Source of the DNA: Nitrospira_E sp052156535
GTDB lineage: Bacteria > Nitrospirota > Nitrospiria > Nitrospirales > UBA8639
NCBI RefSeq assembly: GCF_052156535.1
Contig: NZ_JBQKUP010000042.1
Location: 62,001 to 126,000 of the forward strand
DNA length: 64,000 nt
Direction of reading: 5' to 3'
Shown here in pieces: positions 18,351 through 27,189 of the stretch (positions are counted from its first letter, which is position 1; every line of letters starts with the position of its first letter). The notes beneath the pieces are model-generated. The model made no database searches. It saw only the letters and a list, made by a program, of their open reading frames with translations, and was not told the DNA's origin. The translations under genes and the position numbers were made by a program.

Positions 18351-18764
18351 ATGGGAACGGCGAAAAATGAGGTTCTTCAGTCGAGCCCCAGGCTAGGTCG
18401 CGTCTTGATCATCACGAGGGATCATTTGATTCGTGATTTCCTGGGACAAATAGTAAAACTACACGGGTATGATTGCGAATACCTTGATGAATTGCCAAAG
18501 GGGATAATGGAGCAAACCTGGAATGATTTTGATGCACTATTCATTGAAAGCCACTCTCTGGAGCAATTGAAGAGTGGCATGAGCGCTGAAATCTCCCACG
18601 CCTCAGTTTCTCCGATGGTCGTAGTATTGGGAGATCTTCCTCCATCGGATGAAGCGAGGCATTTTCGTGAGTTGAAAAAACCCTTGGATTATCGTCAGAT
18701 GGGAAGATTGATGGATGAATGTCTTATTTTGAAAACGCAAAGACGCGCATCACAAGGCGTTTAG
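18351..18764 (+). CDS. Degenerate receiver-like (pseudo-response-regulator) protein
   Basis: About 137 residues when started at ATG 18351, which has AAGGAAGAG before it; the same frame is open back to 18129. The fold pattern of a receiver is visible: RVLIITRDHLIRDFL, then FDALFIES at the place of the phospho-acceptor strand, VVVLGDLPP, and the late lysine-proline KKPLDYRQMGRLM. The acceptor Asp is replaced by Glu, so it probably cannot be phosphorylated normally and may mimic the active state. It has no output domain and lies downstream of the sigma-54 activator. Confidence 0.55.
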   Translation: MGTAKNEVLQSSPRLGRVLIITRDHLIRDFLGQIVKLHGYDCEYLDELPKGIMEQTWNDFDALFIESHSLEQLKSGMSAEISHASVSPMVVVLGDLPPSDEARHFRELKKPLDYRQMGRLMDECLILKTQRRASQGV

Positions 18765-19104
18765 AAGGTGGATCGTAATGGTAGACTGTTTGTCGGGGTG
18801 CGGAACGCGCAGGGCGGCTAACCTGTTCGAGCTGATCTTGACAGTTGGGGCTTTTAGAGGGGGTCTTCAACTGGAAATAGGCGAGGATAGGCGGGCCGCC
18901 CCAGGTTTTTTTTGATTGTCGCCGGCCCTGTTGTTTTACGGATTGCAGAAAATATTGGAGGTGAAAGCCCGGTTAGGCGAAGAACGGGATGCCCTAAAAG
19001 GATCTTGCATTTGTTTTTGTGTTGAGAGAGGATGATGCAGCCTTTTTATGATCATCCTGGGAAAAACCTGTTCTAGTGTTCACGCTCATGATAAGGAGGA
19101 TGTG
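18765..19104. other. Intergenic region upstream of mscL
   Basis: About 340 bases with no gene. GGCGGGCCGCC followed by a run of eight T residues (near 18888-18915) could stop transcription from the left, but the stem is too short to be sure. Confidence 0.35.
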
Positions 19105-19566
19105 ATGCTCAAAGAGTTCAAAGAGTTTGCCATGCGAGGCAATGTTATCGATATGGCTGTCGGTGTCATTATTGGAGGGGCCTTTGGCACCATTGCCAAA
19201 TCGCTGGTGGCCGATGTGTTGATGCCCCCTATTGGACTCTTGTTGGGTGGCGTTGATTTTTCCAACCTGTTTGTCACCCTTAAGGAGGGAGTGCCTCCAG
19301 GGCCATATCTTGCTTTGTCCGATGCTCAGGGGGCAGGCGCTGTCACCATGAATTATGGAGTATTTCTCAATTCGGTGATTAGCTTTCTTATTGTAGCCTT
19401 TGCCGTTTTTATGGTGATTAAAGCCATTAATCAGATGAAACGTGAAGAAAAAGAGGCCCCGCCTGCGGATCCTACAACGAAAGAATGCAAATTCTGCCAC
19501 ATGACGATACCCATTCAAGCCACCAAGTGCGGACATTGTACTTCCGAATTAGCGAAGTCCGCGTAG
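19105..19566 (+). CDS. mscL: Large-conductance mechanosensitive channel with zinc-ribbon tail
   Basis: A 153-residue MscL. ATG 19105 has AAGGAGG just upstream, so the longer frame from 19048 is not used. FKEFAMRGNVIDMAVGVIIGGAF is the typical N-terminal helix and first membrane segment; the second is FLNSVISFLIVAFAVFMVIKAIN. It releases osmolytes on hypo-osmotic shock. After the normal end there is a short zinc-ribbon extension, CKFC-x12-CGHC, seen in some MscL proteins and absent from the E. coli one. Confidence 0.95.
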   Translation: MLKEFKEFAMRGNVIDMAVGVIIGGAFGTIAKSLVADVLMPPIGLLLGGVDFSNLFVTLKEGVPPGPYLALSDAQGAGAVTMNYGVFLNSVISFLIVAFAVFMVIKAINQMKREEKEAPPADPTTKECKFCHMTIPIQATKCGHCTSELAKSA

Positions 19567-19704
19567 TGGATCATAACTGGCCCAGGGTTGGCATAAGATA
19601 GGGAAAATAGTGATGGACTTGTGATCAGCCGACTTGTCATTTAAAAAAATGTGCTGACGACAAAACCCCGAGTTGAAGAATAAGAAAATAATCAAGCGGT
19701 GGGT

Positions 19705-19737
19705 GGCATCCCTCATGAAAGGGATGCCGCTTTTTTT
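19705..19737 (+). terminator. Intrinsic terminator after mscL
   Basis: An 8-bp stem GGCATCCC/GGGATGCC with an 8-base loop followed by a run of T residues, about 140 bases downstream of mscL. The rest of the 433-base gap up to 20000 is AT-rich and holds no gene. Confidence 0.85.
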
Positions 19738-19999
19738 CTGACACTGTGTCCAGACCGACAATGAGCATATGCCGTATTTCAAAAATTAAGAAAAATCTCC
19801 AGGAAATTCAGGTTTTCTGCGCTTAGGTGGACTTAAATTTTCTCAATTGTTAAGGTAAGAGCCTTCCTAATTCGATAGCTACCTTTCGTATTTTTCTCAA
19901 TATAAGCTGACCAATAGTATCTTCCTGTCTCACCATCAATCTGTAGAGAATATCTACGGGGTGATCGGCATTATGTATTTTTATCGAAAGGAGTGATCT

Positions 20000-21469
20000 A
20001 TGGACATGAGTAAATTGACCGAAACGTTACAAGTGAATCTTGGGGAAACCTTGCCAAATGTACTGGGTGCATTGGGAATCCTCATCCTGGGGTGGATAGT
20101 GGCTCTGCTTGTGAGAGCTGGAATCAGGAAGGGTCTGGGCCTGTTGAACGTCAATCAACGATTGCGTTCGACCACCGGTACTACCATGGATGTGGAAGGA
20201 GGTACAGCGGTAGGAATCTATTATTTAATTCTTTTATTAGTTTTAGTGGCATTTTTTAACGCATTACATTTGGAAATGGTCTCCGGTCCTCTGGGGACTT
20301 TGGTCGATCAGGTAATGGCCTTTGTTCCGAAATTAGTGGCTGGAGGAATATTGATGTTAATCGTGTGGATTATCGCCACCGTACTTCGAACCCTTGTGTC
20401 CAAGGCTTTGCAATCGACGACGATGGATGAAAAATTAAGTGCGGGTGCCGGGGTGCGACCGATCAGCGCTAATCTGGGAAATGTGGTGTTTTGGCTGGTT
20501 GTACTGCTATTCCTCCCCGCCATCTTAGGGACTCTGGAGATTGACGGCCTATTGGTCCCGGTCCAAAACATGGTCAATGAAATGTTAAGCATGCTCCCGA
20601 ATATTTTCGGTGCAGTGTTAATTGGAGTTGCTGGATGGTTCTTGGCCAAAATCGTCAGGGACTTGGTGAGTAACCTGTTGACGGCAGCCGGAACCGACCG
20701 GCTGGGTGAACAAATAGGATTGCGCGGAACGATGTCCTTGTCTCATTTACTTGCGTTGGTGGTGTATATCCTGATTTTGGTCCCTGCGGTCGTTGCCGCA
20801 CTGCAAGCCTTGGAAATTGAAGTGATTACAGGACCGGCCACCGATATGTTGAATACCATGATGTCGGCCATTCCCGATATTTTTGCGGCAGCAATTATTT
20901 TAGGAATCGCCTTTGCTATTTCCCGATTAGTCTCGCAAATCGTGGCGAGTTTATTAGGCGGGCTCGGTTTCGACGCTCTGCCGGAAAAGCTGGGGTTGGG
21001 ACAAGCCTTTACGGGTCAAACCACTCCTTCGTCTGTGGTCGGAAATGTTCTGGCTTTTTTTATCATGTTATTTGCGGTTGTCGAAGCGGCCAACCAGTTA
21101 GGTTTTCATCAGGTGTCCGAATTGGTCACCATGTTTATAGAGTTTGGTAGTCAGGTGTTATTGGGCAGTGCGATCATTGCCATCGGGTTCTGGTTGTCGA
21201 ATCTCGCATATGAAACCATCATTCGTGTTCATGGAGCGAATTCTGGAGGGGTTGCAAACATTGCCCGATTCGCGATTCTCGGGTTGGTGCTCGCCATGGG
21301 TCTCCGAGCCATGGGGTTGGCCAATGAAATCGTCAATCTGGCATTTGGCCTGACTCTCGGAGCCATTGCGGTGGCGGTGGCGTTATCTTTTGGTCTAGGA
21401 GGTCGGGAAGCAGCAGGCAAACAAATGGAGCATTGGCTCAGTCAAGCCCGTGGCGAACGTCGAGGGTAG
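20000..21469 (+). CDS. CmpX/MscS-related membrane protein with repeated TM helices
   Basis: A 489-residue integral membrane protein with GAAAGGAG before the ATG. It is built of repeats of the conserved 'TM_helix' unit: P-x-hydrophobic-GA-L-I-L-I-GW-I-A and PKLVAGGILMLIVWIIA, PNIFGAVLIGVAGWFLAKIV, PDIFAAAIILGIAFAISRLV, each followed by a D-x-L-x-x-K-LG-type segment. Such proteins belong to the mechanosensitive-channel conserved-helix family. A terminator follows. It lies downstream of mscL, separated by a terminator, so the two are co-located but not in one operon. Confidence 0.82.
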   Translation: MDMSKLTETLQVNLGETLPNVLGALGILILGWIVALLVRAGIRKGLGLLNVNQRLRSTTGTTMDVEGGTAVGIYYLILLLVLVAFFNALHLEMVSGPLGTLVDQVMAFVPKLVAGGILMLIVWIIATVLRTLVSKALQSTTMDEKLSAGAGVRPISANLGNVVFWLVVLLFLPAILGTLEIDGLLVPVQNMVNEMLSMLPNIFGAVLIGVAGWFLAKIVRDLVSNLLTAAGTDRLGEQIGLRGTMSLSHLLALVVYILILVPAVVAALQALEIEVITGPATDMLNTMMSAIPDIFAAAIILGIAFAISRLVSQIVASLLGGLGFDALPEKLGLGQAFTGQTTPSSVVGNVLAFFIMLFAVVEAANQLGFHQVSELVTMFIEFGSQVLLGSAIIAIGFWLSNLAYETIIRVHGANSGGVANIARFAILGLVLAMGLRAMGLANEIVNLAFGLTLGAIAVAVALSFGLGGREAAGKQMEHWLSQARGERRG

Positions 21470-21477
21470 AGTCCTTT

Positions 21478-21516
21478 CCCCCACGGCTGTTGAACATGGC
21501 CGTGGGGGACACTTTT
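21478..21516 (+). terminator. Intrinsic terminator after the CmpX-like gene
   Basis: A 9-bp stem CCCCCACGG / CCGTGGGGG with a 13-base loop, followed shortly by TTTTTG, 8 bases after the upstream stop codon. Confidence 0.85.
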
Positions 21517-21704
21517 TGTTCAGTCGGGATGTGCCTGCAATCGGGTATGAGGTTATTGACTCTCACCTCGCAATCGGCCTCAATCTGATGCCGGAGTCGT
21601 GGCTGATCCACTCTCCCCCAGCCTTCAGTTGAAAGTACAATTTGCTCCATGCTGATGGCTGCTCTCAAGGAGATTAACCGATCCTCGCAGGGTAGGAAGG
21701 TGTG

Positions 21705-23027
21705 TTACCCACTCTTAAGAGTCAGCATGTAATTGGTGAGGTCGTTCAGCTGTTTCTCGTTAAGTGGAAATTTTGGCATGAAGGAACCCGGGGAAACGGA
21801 TTGCGGATCCTTAAAATGCTGAAGATGCCATTCTCTGTCGGGTCGTCGATCGGCGACAAAAGAAAGGTCTGGGCCAACATTTACACCTTCCCCGTGAATG
21901 CGATGACAGGTTTTGCAATTGAAATGTTCCACTAAGGCCATGCCTCGAACCACCGAAGGATCACGTTTGGGCACGGCGTATAGGTCACGGAGAGAGATAC
22001 TCAACAGGCTGAATACCACAATCAAAAATCCCAATCCCGCTCCTAACACGACCCGGCGTGAGGACGGATGGCGTTCAGGGTTGCGATCCACAAAGGGAAG
22101 GAGCAGCAATCCGATGAAAAAGAGTGTGGGCAGAAGCCAGGTCGCCAGGGGTCCCCATGCCCCTGGGGCATATTTGAGAAGCTGATAAAAAAACAGGAAG
22201 TACCATTCCGGTACGGGAACAAATGAATGGTCCGACGGATCGGCCCGGTCAGCCAATGGGAATTCCGTGCTGATCGCCAACATGGCGACAACGCCAAATA
22301 CTCCAAGCATGACCACCGCATCCATGAAAACCTGCCGTGGGTAGAAGGTTTCACTCCCGGCCCTGGCCCTCCTTTCATCATGAGGGCCGGCGGGCCCCAC
22401 CCGTCTGAGAATAAAGAGATGGAGCATGATTCCCACTGCAATGATTAGGGGAAGAAACGCGACGTGAATGGCAAAAAAACGCGAAATGGTCAGGGCGCCG
22501 AGAGTTTCCCCGCCACGAAGGGCTTTCACCAGGAAATCTCCGATAAGGGGAACGCTGCCGACCATGTTGATTCCCACCTGGGTCGCCCAATAGGCGTTTT
22601 GATCCCAAGGAAGCAAATATCCCGTGAATCCGAACGCCAGCATGATGGCGAGGAGGATGACGCCGACAATCCACATGAGTTCCCGGGGGCGTTTATACGC
22701 ACCATCAAAAAAAACCTGCAACATGTGGAGCCCGATGGCCACCATGACGGCTGAGGCACCCCAATGATGCAGGCCACGAACAAACCATCCGCCCCACACC
22801 TCATGTTGAATATACTGAACGGTGTCGTAGGCATGGTCTGTCGCCGGCACGTAATACACCATGAGAAACATGCCAGTCAGTGCTTGTAAAACAAAGAGAA
22901 AAAGTGTGGCCGAGCCGAAGACATAGTTCCAGCTGGCACCTCCGGGAATGGGCTCGTCCAGGAGGGTTTGCTCCAGGGGCTTTAATTTCAGGCGCTGGTC
23001 GATCCATTGATAAAGACGTGAGGCCAT
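21705..23027 (-). CDS. Cytochrome b with fused c-type haem domain (bc complex)
   Basis: A 440-residue quinol:cytochrome c oxidoreductase subunit. The membrane part has the two b-haem histidine pairs (GLHHWGAS...GLHML and AIHVAFLP...LHLF) and the Qo motif PEWYF. A fused C-terminal c-type domain carries CKTCH near residue 375 and a likely Met ligand (SFMPKFP). It therefore combines cytochrome b and a c1-like haem in one chain. It begins 2 bases after the Rieske gene ends, so both are one operon. It passes electrons from quinol to c-type cytochromes. Confidence 0.93.
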   Translation of the reverse strand: MASRLYQWIDQRLKLKPLEQTLLDEPIPGGASWNYVFGSATLFLFVLQALTGMFLMVYYVPATDHAYDTVQYIQHEVWGGWFVRGLHHWGASAVMVAIGLHMLQVFFDGAYKRPRELMWIVGVILLAIMLAFGFTGYLLPWDQNAYWATQVGINMVGSVPLIGDFLVKALRGGETLGALTISRFFAIHVAFLPLIIAVGIMLHLFILRRVGPAGPHDERRARAGSETFYPRQVFMDAVVMLGVFGVVAMLAISTEFPLADRADPSDHSFVPVPEWYFLFFYQLLKYAPGAWGPLATWLLPTLFFIGLLLLPFVDRNPERHPSSRRVVLGAGLGFLIVVFSLLSISLRDLYAVPKRDPSVVRGMALVEHFNCKTCHRIHGEGVNVGPDLSFVADRRPDREWHLQHFKDPQSVSPGSFMPKFPLNEKQLNDLTNYMLTLKSG

Positions 23028-23029
23028 GC

Positions 23030-23611
23030 TTAGAGTTCAACCTTTTTCGCCAGACCGGATTTAAATTCTTCGTATTGGACCAGCAAGTCACCATTTTCGA
23101 TTTTGGATGGCAGTGTGTCCAACGGGCGTGGTGCGGGGCCGGCTTTCACGGTTCCGTTCAGGTCGTAGACGCTTCCATGGCAGGGGCATTTAAATAGACG
23201 GTCCTGTTGGTCCCATCGATAACCACAGCCTAAATGGGGACAGATGGGCGAAAATACCGTCACCTCCCCATTGGGCTGTTTCACCGCCCACACGCCCTTG
23301 GTGGTGTGGATTTCCTGCCATCCATCCTTTTCCGTCATGGTGTAATCCATCGCCTTGGGTTCACCAACCGGTAGCGCATCGGCTTTTCCCAGTGAGACCC
23401 ATTCCTTGTTTCGTCGTTGAAGAGCAGGAGCGATGACGTATCCGATCAATGGGACAGCAAGGGAAATTCCGATAAGGGAGGAAATAAACACGGTGGTTTT
23501 TATAAAGAATGATCGGCGGGTTCCTACCGGGGTGGACAAGCCATCTTCCATCATTAAGGTTCCTTTTGGAAAAGCGGACAATACGATGCCTGACTCATTT
23601 GAGGAGGGCAT
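23030..23611 (-). CDS. Rieske 2Fe-2S protein of the bc complex
   Basis: A 193-residue protein with one N-terminal membrane anchor (FFIKTTVFISSLIGISLAVPLIG) and the Rieske cluster ligands CPHLGC and CPCHGS. Both ATG 23611 (AGGATGGAG before it) and ATG 23554 (AAAAGGA before it) are possible starts. It forms the quinol-oxidising complex with the cytochrome b/c protein directly downstream. No separate cytochrome c1 gene follows, fitting the fused haem. Confidence 0.93.
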   Translation of the reverse strand: MPSSNESGIVLSAFPKGTLMMEDGLSTPVGTRRSFFIKTTVFISSLIGISLAVPLIGYVIAPALQRRNKEWVSLGKADALPVGEPKAMDYTMTEKDGWQEIHTTKGVWAVKQPNGEVTVFSPICPHLGCGYRWDQQDRLFKCPCHGSVYDLNGTVKAGPAPRPLDTLPSKIENGDLLVQYEEFKSGLAKKVEL

Positions 23612-24063
23612 GCTCCATCCTGTTCACATAAAGATATCATAGTTCGTGAAGAGAACCGGAATAATGCGGAATTCAGATATAAGACTATTTAAAATAATGC
23701 CCCCGTAAAAGGCTAGCACAGAAGTAGGGACAGTCAATATCAAAAAAAATTTCATTGACGGGGTTGAGTTTGGAGAGGCCTGTTTTTCTAAAGGACATGA
23801 CTCACACCGTCGAAGCATCAATGTAAGGACATATGTGCAGAGTCAAAGGTTGGGATCTCTGCGAGAGAGACCTCCGGGGACGTGGCGTTTTGCGCACATT
23901 GCATCCTGCACTCGGACGTCATGGTTGTGTCTGATCCGGTCCCATGCGGAATTTACCCATGGAATTTGCCAATCCTACAGGCAGGATTTAATTCCCCGAC
24001 TATTCCTCAGAGCCCTTATAAAACCGGAAGATGTTGGTTGGAACGTGATAATGAAAGAAGGAA
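23612..24063. other. Intergenic region between the Rieske and DUF882 genes
   Basis: About 450 bases. A minus-strand frame at 23624-23821 would give a 65-residue protein with one hydrophobic segment just upstream of the Rieske gene; it has no recognised family and no clear ribosome-binding site, so it is noted only. The bc-complex promoter is expected here. Confidence 0.35.
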
Positions 24064-24630
24064 TTACCAGTACCGGACTGCTCCGGTATCGATATGGATG
24101 AATCCTCGCCGACCGTAATAGCCGACTCCACCCAACCGAAGCTTCACAGCGGCGCGTCGAATTTTTGAAAGTCGAACGCCGGGAATCGAGAAGTCCATTG
24201 CTTGTCCGACCGTATGTAGGCTATTTGGCGCGGCGCCCCGACCAAGGCGAATCAACAATTTATTGTATGAGGGCGAACGGTAGGCAGAGTAGACGTGAAT
24301 TTCTTTCCCCTGACCAACTAACTTTACTACCTGATTCATATATTCCAGCAATTGGATGTCCATCTGGCATATTTTTTTGGAATGATGGCATCGCAGGAGA
24401 TAATTAATGTCTTTTAAGGCTTCCTGGTCATAGCGGCCGGATTGATTGCGATATGTCACCTGGAGTCGTTCGTCAGTGTGGGCATTGTAGAGGTGAAGCC
24501 GGCCTTCAGGCAGGGACTGGGCCGATGCGGATTCCGGAAACATCAACCGGCTGCCAAGAATCAGCATGCCTGCAAGGGAGGATTTCAGGAAAAAACGCCT
24601 GGACCAAAGTTCTTCTGTTTCCTGAGACAT
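24064..24630 (-). CDS. Tat-exported DUF882 (M15-like, MepK-type) peptidase
   Basis: A 188-residue protein with a twin-arginine signal (SRRFFLKSSLAG, cleavage after SASA). The catalytic core shows the M15 pattern S-x-H-x3-GQAMDF (SLHTVGQAMDF) and the second histidine in GFIHIDTG. Family members such as E. coli MepK cut peptidoglycan cross-links. Preceding this is the substrate-side motif YSAYRSPSYN. It is a single gene. Confidence 0.88.
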   Translation of the reverse strand: MSQETEELWSRRFFLKSSLAGMLILGSRLMFPESASAQSLPEGRLHLYNAHTDERLQVTYRNQSGRYDQEALKDINYLLRCHHSKKICQMDIQLLEYMNQVVKLVGQGKEIHVYSAYRSPSYNKLLIRLGRGAAPNSLHTVGQAMDFSIPGVRLSKIRRAAVKLRLGGVGYYGRRGFIHIDTGAVRYW

Positions 24631-25509
24631 GGTGACACCCTCCGAACTATGAATGGGGAAGTGTAGCGGGAGAATAAAGCGGCATGAAACATTGGTTGTT
24701 TAACAAAATAGGATGATGAGGTCAACCAATTTATAGAAAATTTTCACTCTTCCCCTCACCCATTATTGTGGAAGCCACAACGGGAATGAATGAAAATGGC
24801 CAATCGCCTCTTTTGGCGCCATTTTTCCCCGGAAATCCACCTGCACTCCTGCATTTCCGACATTCTGCATTTGGGATATCGAGACTCAACCGGTAATCTC
24901 ATAGTTTCTTCTCTAACCTACAGTGTTCCGGCCCATGGAGATATAGTTAACCAAAATATTCCTTTGACATTTTCCTCTCTCTCCTGGCGTCACTCTCTCA
25001 TTTCGTTAAAGCCCAGTCAGTGCATAACAGGGCGCATTGGTCTGTCCATGAATCTCGTTTTGGCAGTGCATTTCCTGAATGTCCCACCCGTCTTCAGATT
25101 GCCTGATCTTCGAAGTCTCCACGTATGACCTTTGGATCATGTCTTACATAATTTTTTGTTTGGCTTCGTGAATGGCAAAGGATCACATGGAGATTGGATG
25201 TGAAGTCTTGCCTCCAATCAAAATGTTCAACAAACCGGGAAGATGGTGCCGGTTATCTAAACAGATAAACATGTCTAACAATCGGATACACCGGGAACCT
25301 TATGAAAGGAACGCCCGCGTCGGGTGAGCACTGAAGATAAGGTTGAAAAGAGCTGAAATACAAAGGGTATAGGTCTGCACAACACTCGTCACCATACCAC
25401 AGGCAAATTAGGAATAAGTCTTGCTCACGTCAATAAAAATATATGGGCCCAATTATTTAATTTCCACGTATCCTTTAAAGGGTACGTCTTACTGTAAGGA
25501 GGAGTCGTC
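24631..25509. other. Long gene-poor region upstream of the unknown paralogues
   Basis: Nearly 880 bases. A frame at 24790-25128 is open but has an unlikely composition and no good ribosome-binding site. The right end contains a 22-base palindrome (25466-25487) and the ribosome-binding site of the next gene. Its length suggests complex regulation or loss of genes. Confidence 0.35.
25466..25487. promoter_or_regulatory. Near-perfect palindrome before the unknown pair
   Basis: ACGTATCCTTT facing AAAGGGTACGT: 20 of 22 positions are symmetric. It lies 9 bases before the AAGGAGG site of the gene at 25510, so it could be an operator or an mRNA hairpin affecting translation. Confidence 0.5.
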
Positions 25510-27093
25510 ATGCCACAGGTTGAACCGAGCGTTATGCTTAATTCGATTATGGGGAAAATCTACAATGTGCTAACCAACGGGGATGATACCGTCCCCAAAT
25601 CGGAAGACAATTTTTTTAGTTGGTGCACACCCGGATTGGCTGTTGAACCCGATGATTTTGATTTTTTAACACAAGGGTTAACGGGTGTAGTGAAAAAGAA
25701 AGCCCTGAAGGACATGGTGATTGAAGGTGGGGGCGGAGAAGGTGAATCAAATCAGCCAGAGTTGTCACCGGCAGTATTAGAAGGATTGCGTGCACAAGAT
25801 GCCAGCAAACAGTATATGAATGCAGAAAGCTTTGCACGGCTCGTCGATTTTGTCCCCGACCTGGCGGCAACAACGAATAATCAATTCGCGGCCATGAGTA
25901 TCATGAACAATGAAGGATCGCTTTCAGAGCGTTTTGAGTACATTTTACGCATGAGCCAGATCATGGAAACCCAATTAGATGAAAAAACAAAAGAAAAAAT
26001 TGAAAAATTCCGAGGGCTGCTCTCGACGACGAGGGTTAAAAAGAATCTTGTGACTGATGAAGAGGTCGAGGTCTCAGAACCCAGTGCCTTAGTGAATCTG
26101 TATAACCAGAAGATGACGGAATATGAGGCGGCGGCATTGGCATACAACAGTGCCCGCATCGATGCCCTGACCGCCGACAATGTCAAAGCGGTTCATTATT
26201 GGGGGATGAACGCCAACATTCTGCGCAACAGGGTCAAGGCAGCTATGGGAGATTGGGTGAGTAATGGGTACAAAAATGATTATGAAGGCATTAACGCGTT
26301 TATTGATCAGGTTATGAGACGGGATATGGCACTGCTGAAAGCCCAATATCAGGATGATTTGGAGAAGGCCAGAATCACCGGGATGTCATCCGGCAGCGAT
26401 TTTTTCTATACCTCGCTCGTGCCCAGCAACCCCATGCAGGCGGCAGGATGGACCAACTTTAGTTTCCAATCTTCGGATTATAATAATTCCTCCAATTCCA
26501 GTTACCAAATGAAACGGTCTAGGACAAGTGCCGGAGGGGGATGGTTAGGCATTTTCGGCGGTGGCGCGTCTGCCAGCAATGCCAGTGGACAATCGGAATC
26601 TAAAATTACGTTTGACAGCAACCAATTTTATATGAATTTTTCGATTACCCAATGCCAAATTGTTCGGCCTTGGTTTAAAACAAGTTTTATCAATAGTAAG
26701 TTGTGGCGCTTTGACCAAAATAATCCCGAATCATCAAAGCAAATTGTCAGTGACGGCGGCAAACCTGCAACAGGACTCTGCCCGGCCTATCCCACTGCCA
26801 TCATTTTCATCAAAGATCTCGTGATTGGCTTCCGGAATAGCAGTGGGTTTTCAGAGGCCGCACAAAGTTGGGAACGATCGTCGGCAAGTGGTGGTGGCGC
26901 CGTGCATTTTGGGCCATTTCATTTTGGTGGCTCGCATGGTCGTAGTTCTGCCAGCGGAGAACGTTCCTCAAAATTTCACTACGATTCGGAAAAACAAGAA
27001 ATGCGAGTGCCGGGTCATCAAATTATTGGATTCAAATGCCATGTGTTCCCAAAGAGCCCTGATCCGTTGAGCGAAATCACTGATTGGATTTAA
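25510..27093 (+). CDS. Unrecognised protein, first of two tandem paralogues
   Basis: A 527-residue protein with AAGGAGG before its ATG and no signal peptide or membrane helix. It has a helical N-terminal half (1-290), a Ser/Gly-rich middle with GGGWLGIFGGG, and a C-terminal part containing the segment RPWFKTSF-x5-LWRF, SDGG, CPAYPTAIIFIKDLVIGF, a second glycine-rich stretch (GGGAVHFGPFHFGGSHG) and HQIIGFKCHVFPKSPDP. The RxWF/W/SDGG/CPAY series recurs in the next gene. I do not recognise the family. It may be a self-assembling or secreted-complex protein, but nothing proves this. Confidence 0.8.
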   Translation: MPQVEPSVMLNSIMGKIYNVLTNGDDTVPKSEDNFFSWCTPGLAVEPDDFDFLTQGLTGVVKKKALKDMVIEGGGGEGESNQPELSPAVLEGLRAQDASKQYMNAESFARLVDFVPDLAATTNNQFAAMSIMNNEGSLSERFEYILRMSQIMETQLDEKTKEKIEKFRGLLSTTRVKKNLVTDEEVEVSEPSALVNLYNQKMTEYEAAALAYNSARIDALTADNVKAVHYWGMNANILRNRVKAAMGDWVSNGYKNDYEGINAFIDQVMRRDMALLKAQYQDDLEKARITGMSSGSDFFYTSLVPSNPMQAAGWTNFSFQSSDYNNSSNSSYQMKRSRTSAGGGWLGIFGGGASASNASGQSESKITFDSNQFYMNFSITQCQIVRPWFKTSFINSKLWRFDQNNPESSKQIVSDGGKPATGLCPAYPTAIIFIKDLVIGFRNSSGFSEAAQSWERSSASGGGAVHFGPFHFGGSHGRSSASGERSSKFHYDSEKQEMRVPGHQIIGFKCHVFPKSPDPLSEITDWI

Positions 27094-27189
27094 CTCTCGA
27101 TGTCGCCCTGCCTCAAAATTACAAGTTGGGGCGGGGCTACCAGGGGAATGGGACAATTCGACCAACATAACTACTTGATGAGGTAATAC

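Noticed and set aside
18888..18915. Terminator after the pseudo-receiver gene
   Set aside because: GGCGG/CCGCC leaves only one loop base; a stable hairpin is unlikely although a T-run follows.
24790..25128. Plus-strand frame of 112 residues
   Set aside because: No ribosome-binding site, His/Leu/Ser-rich random-like composition.
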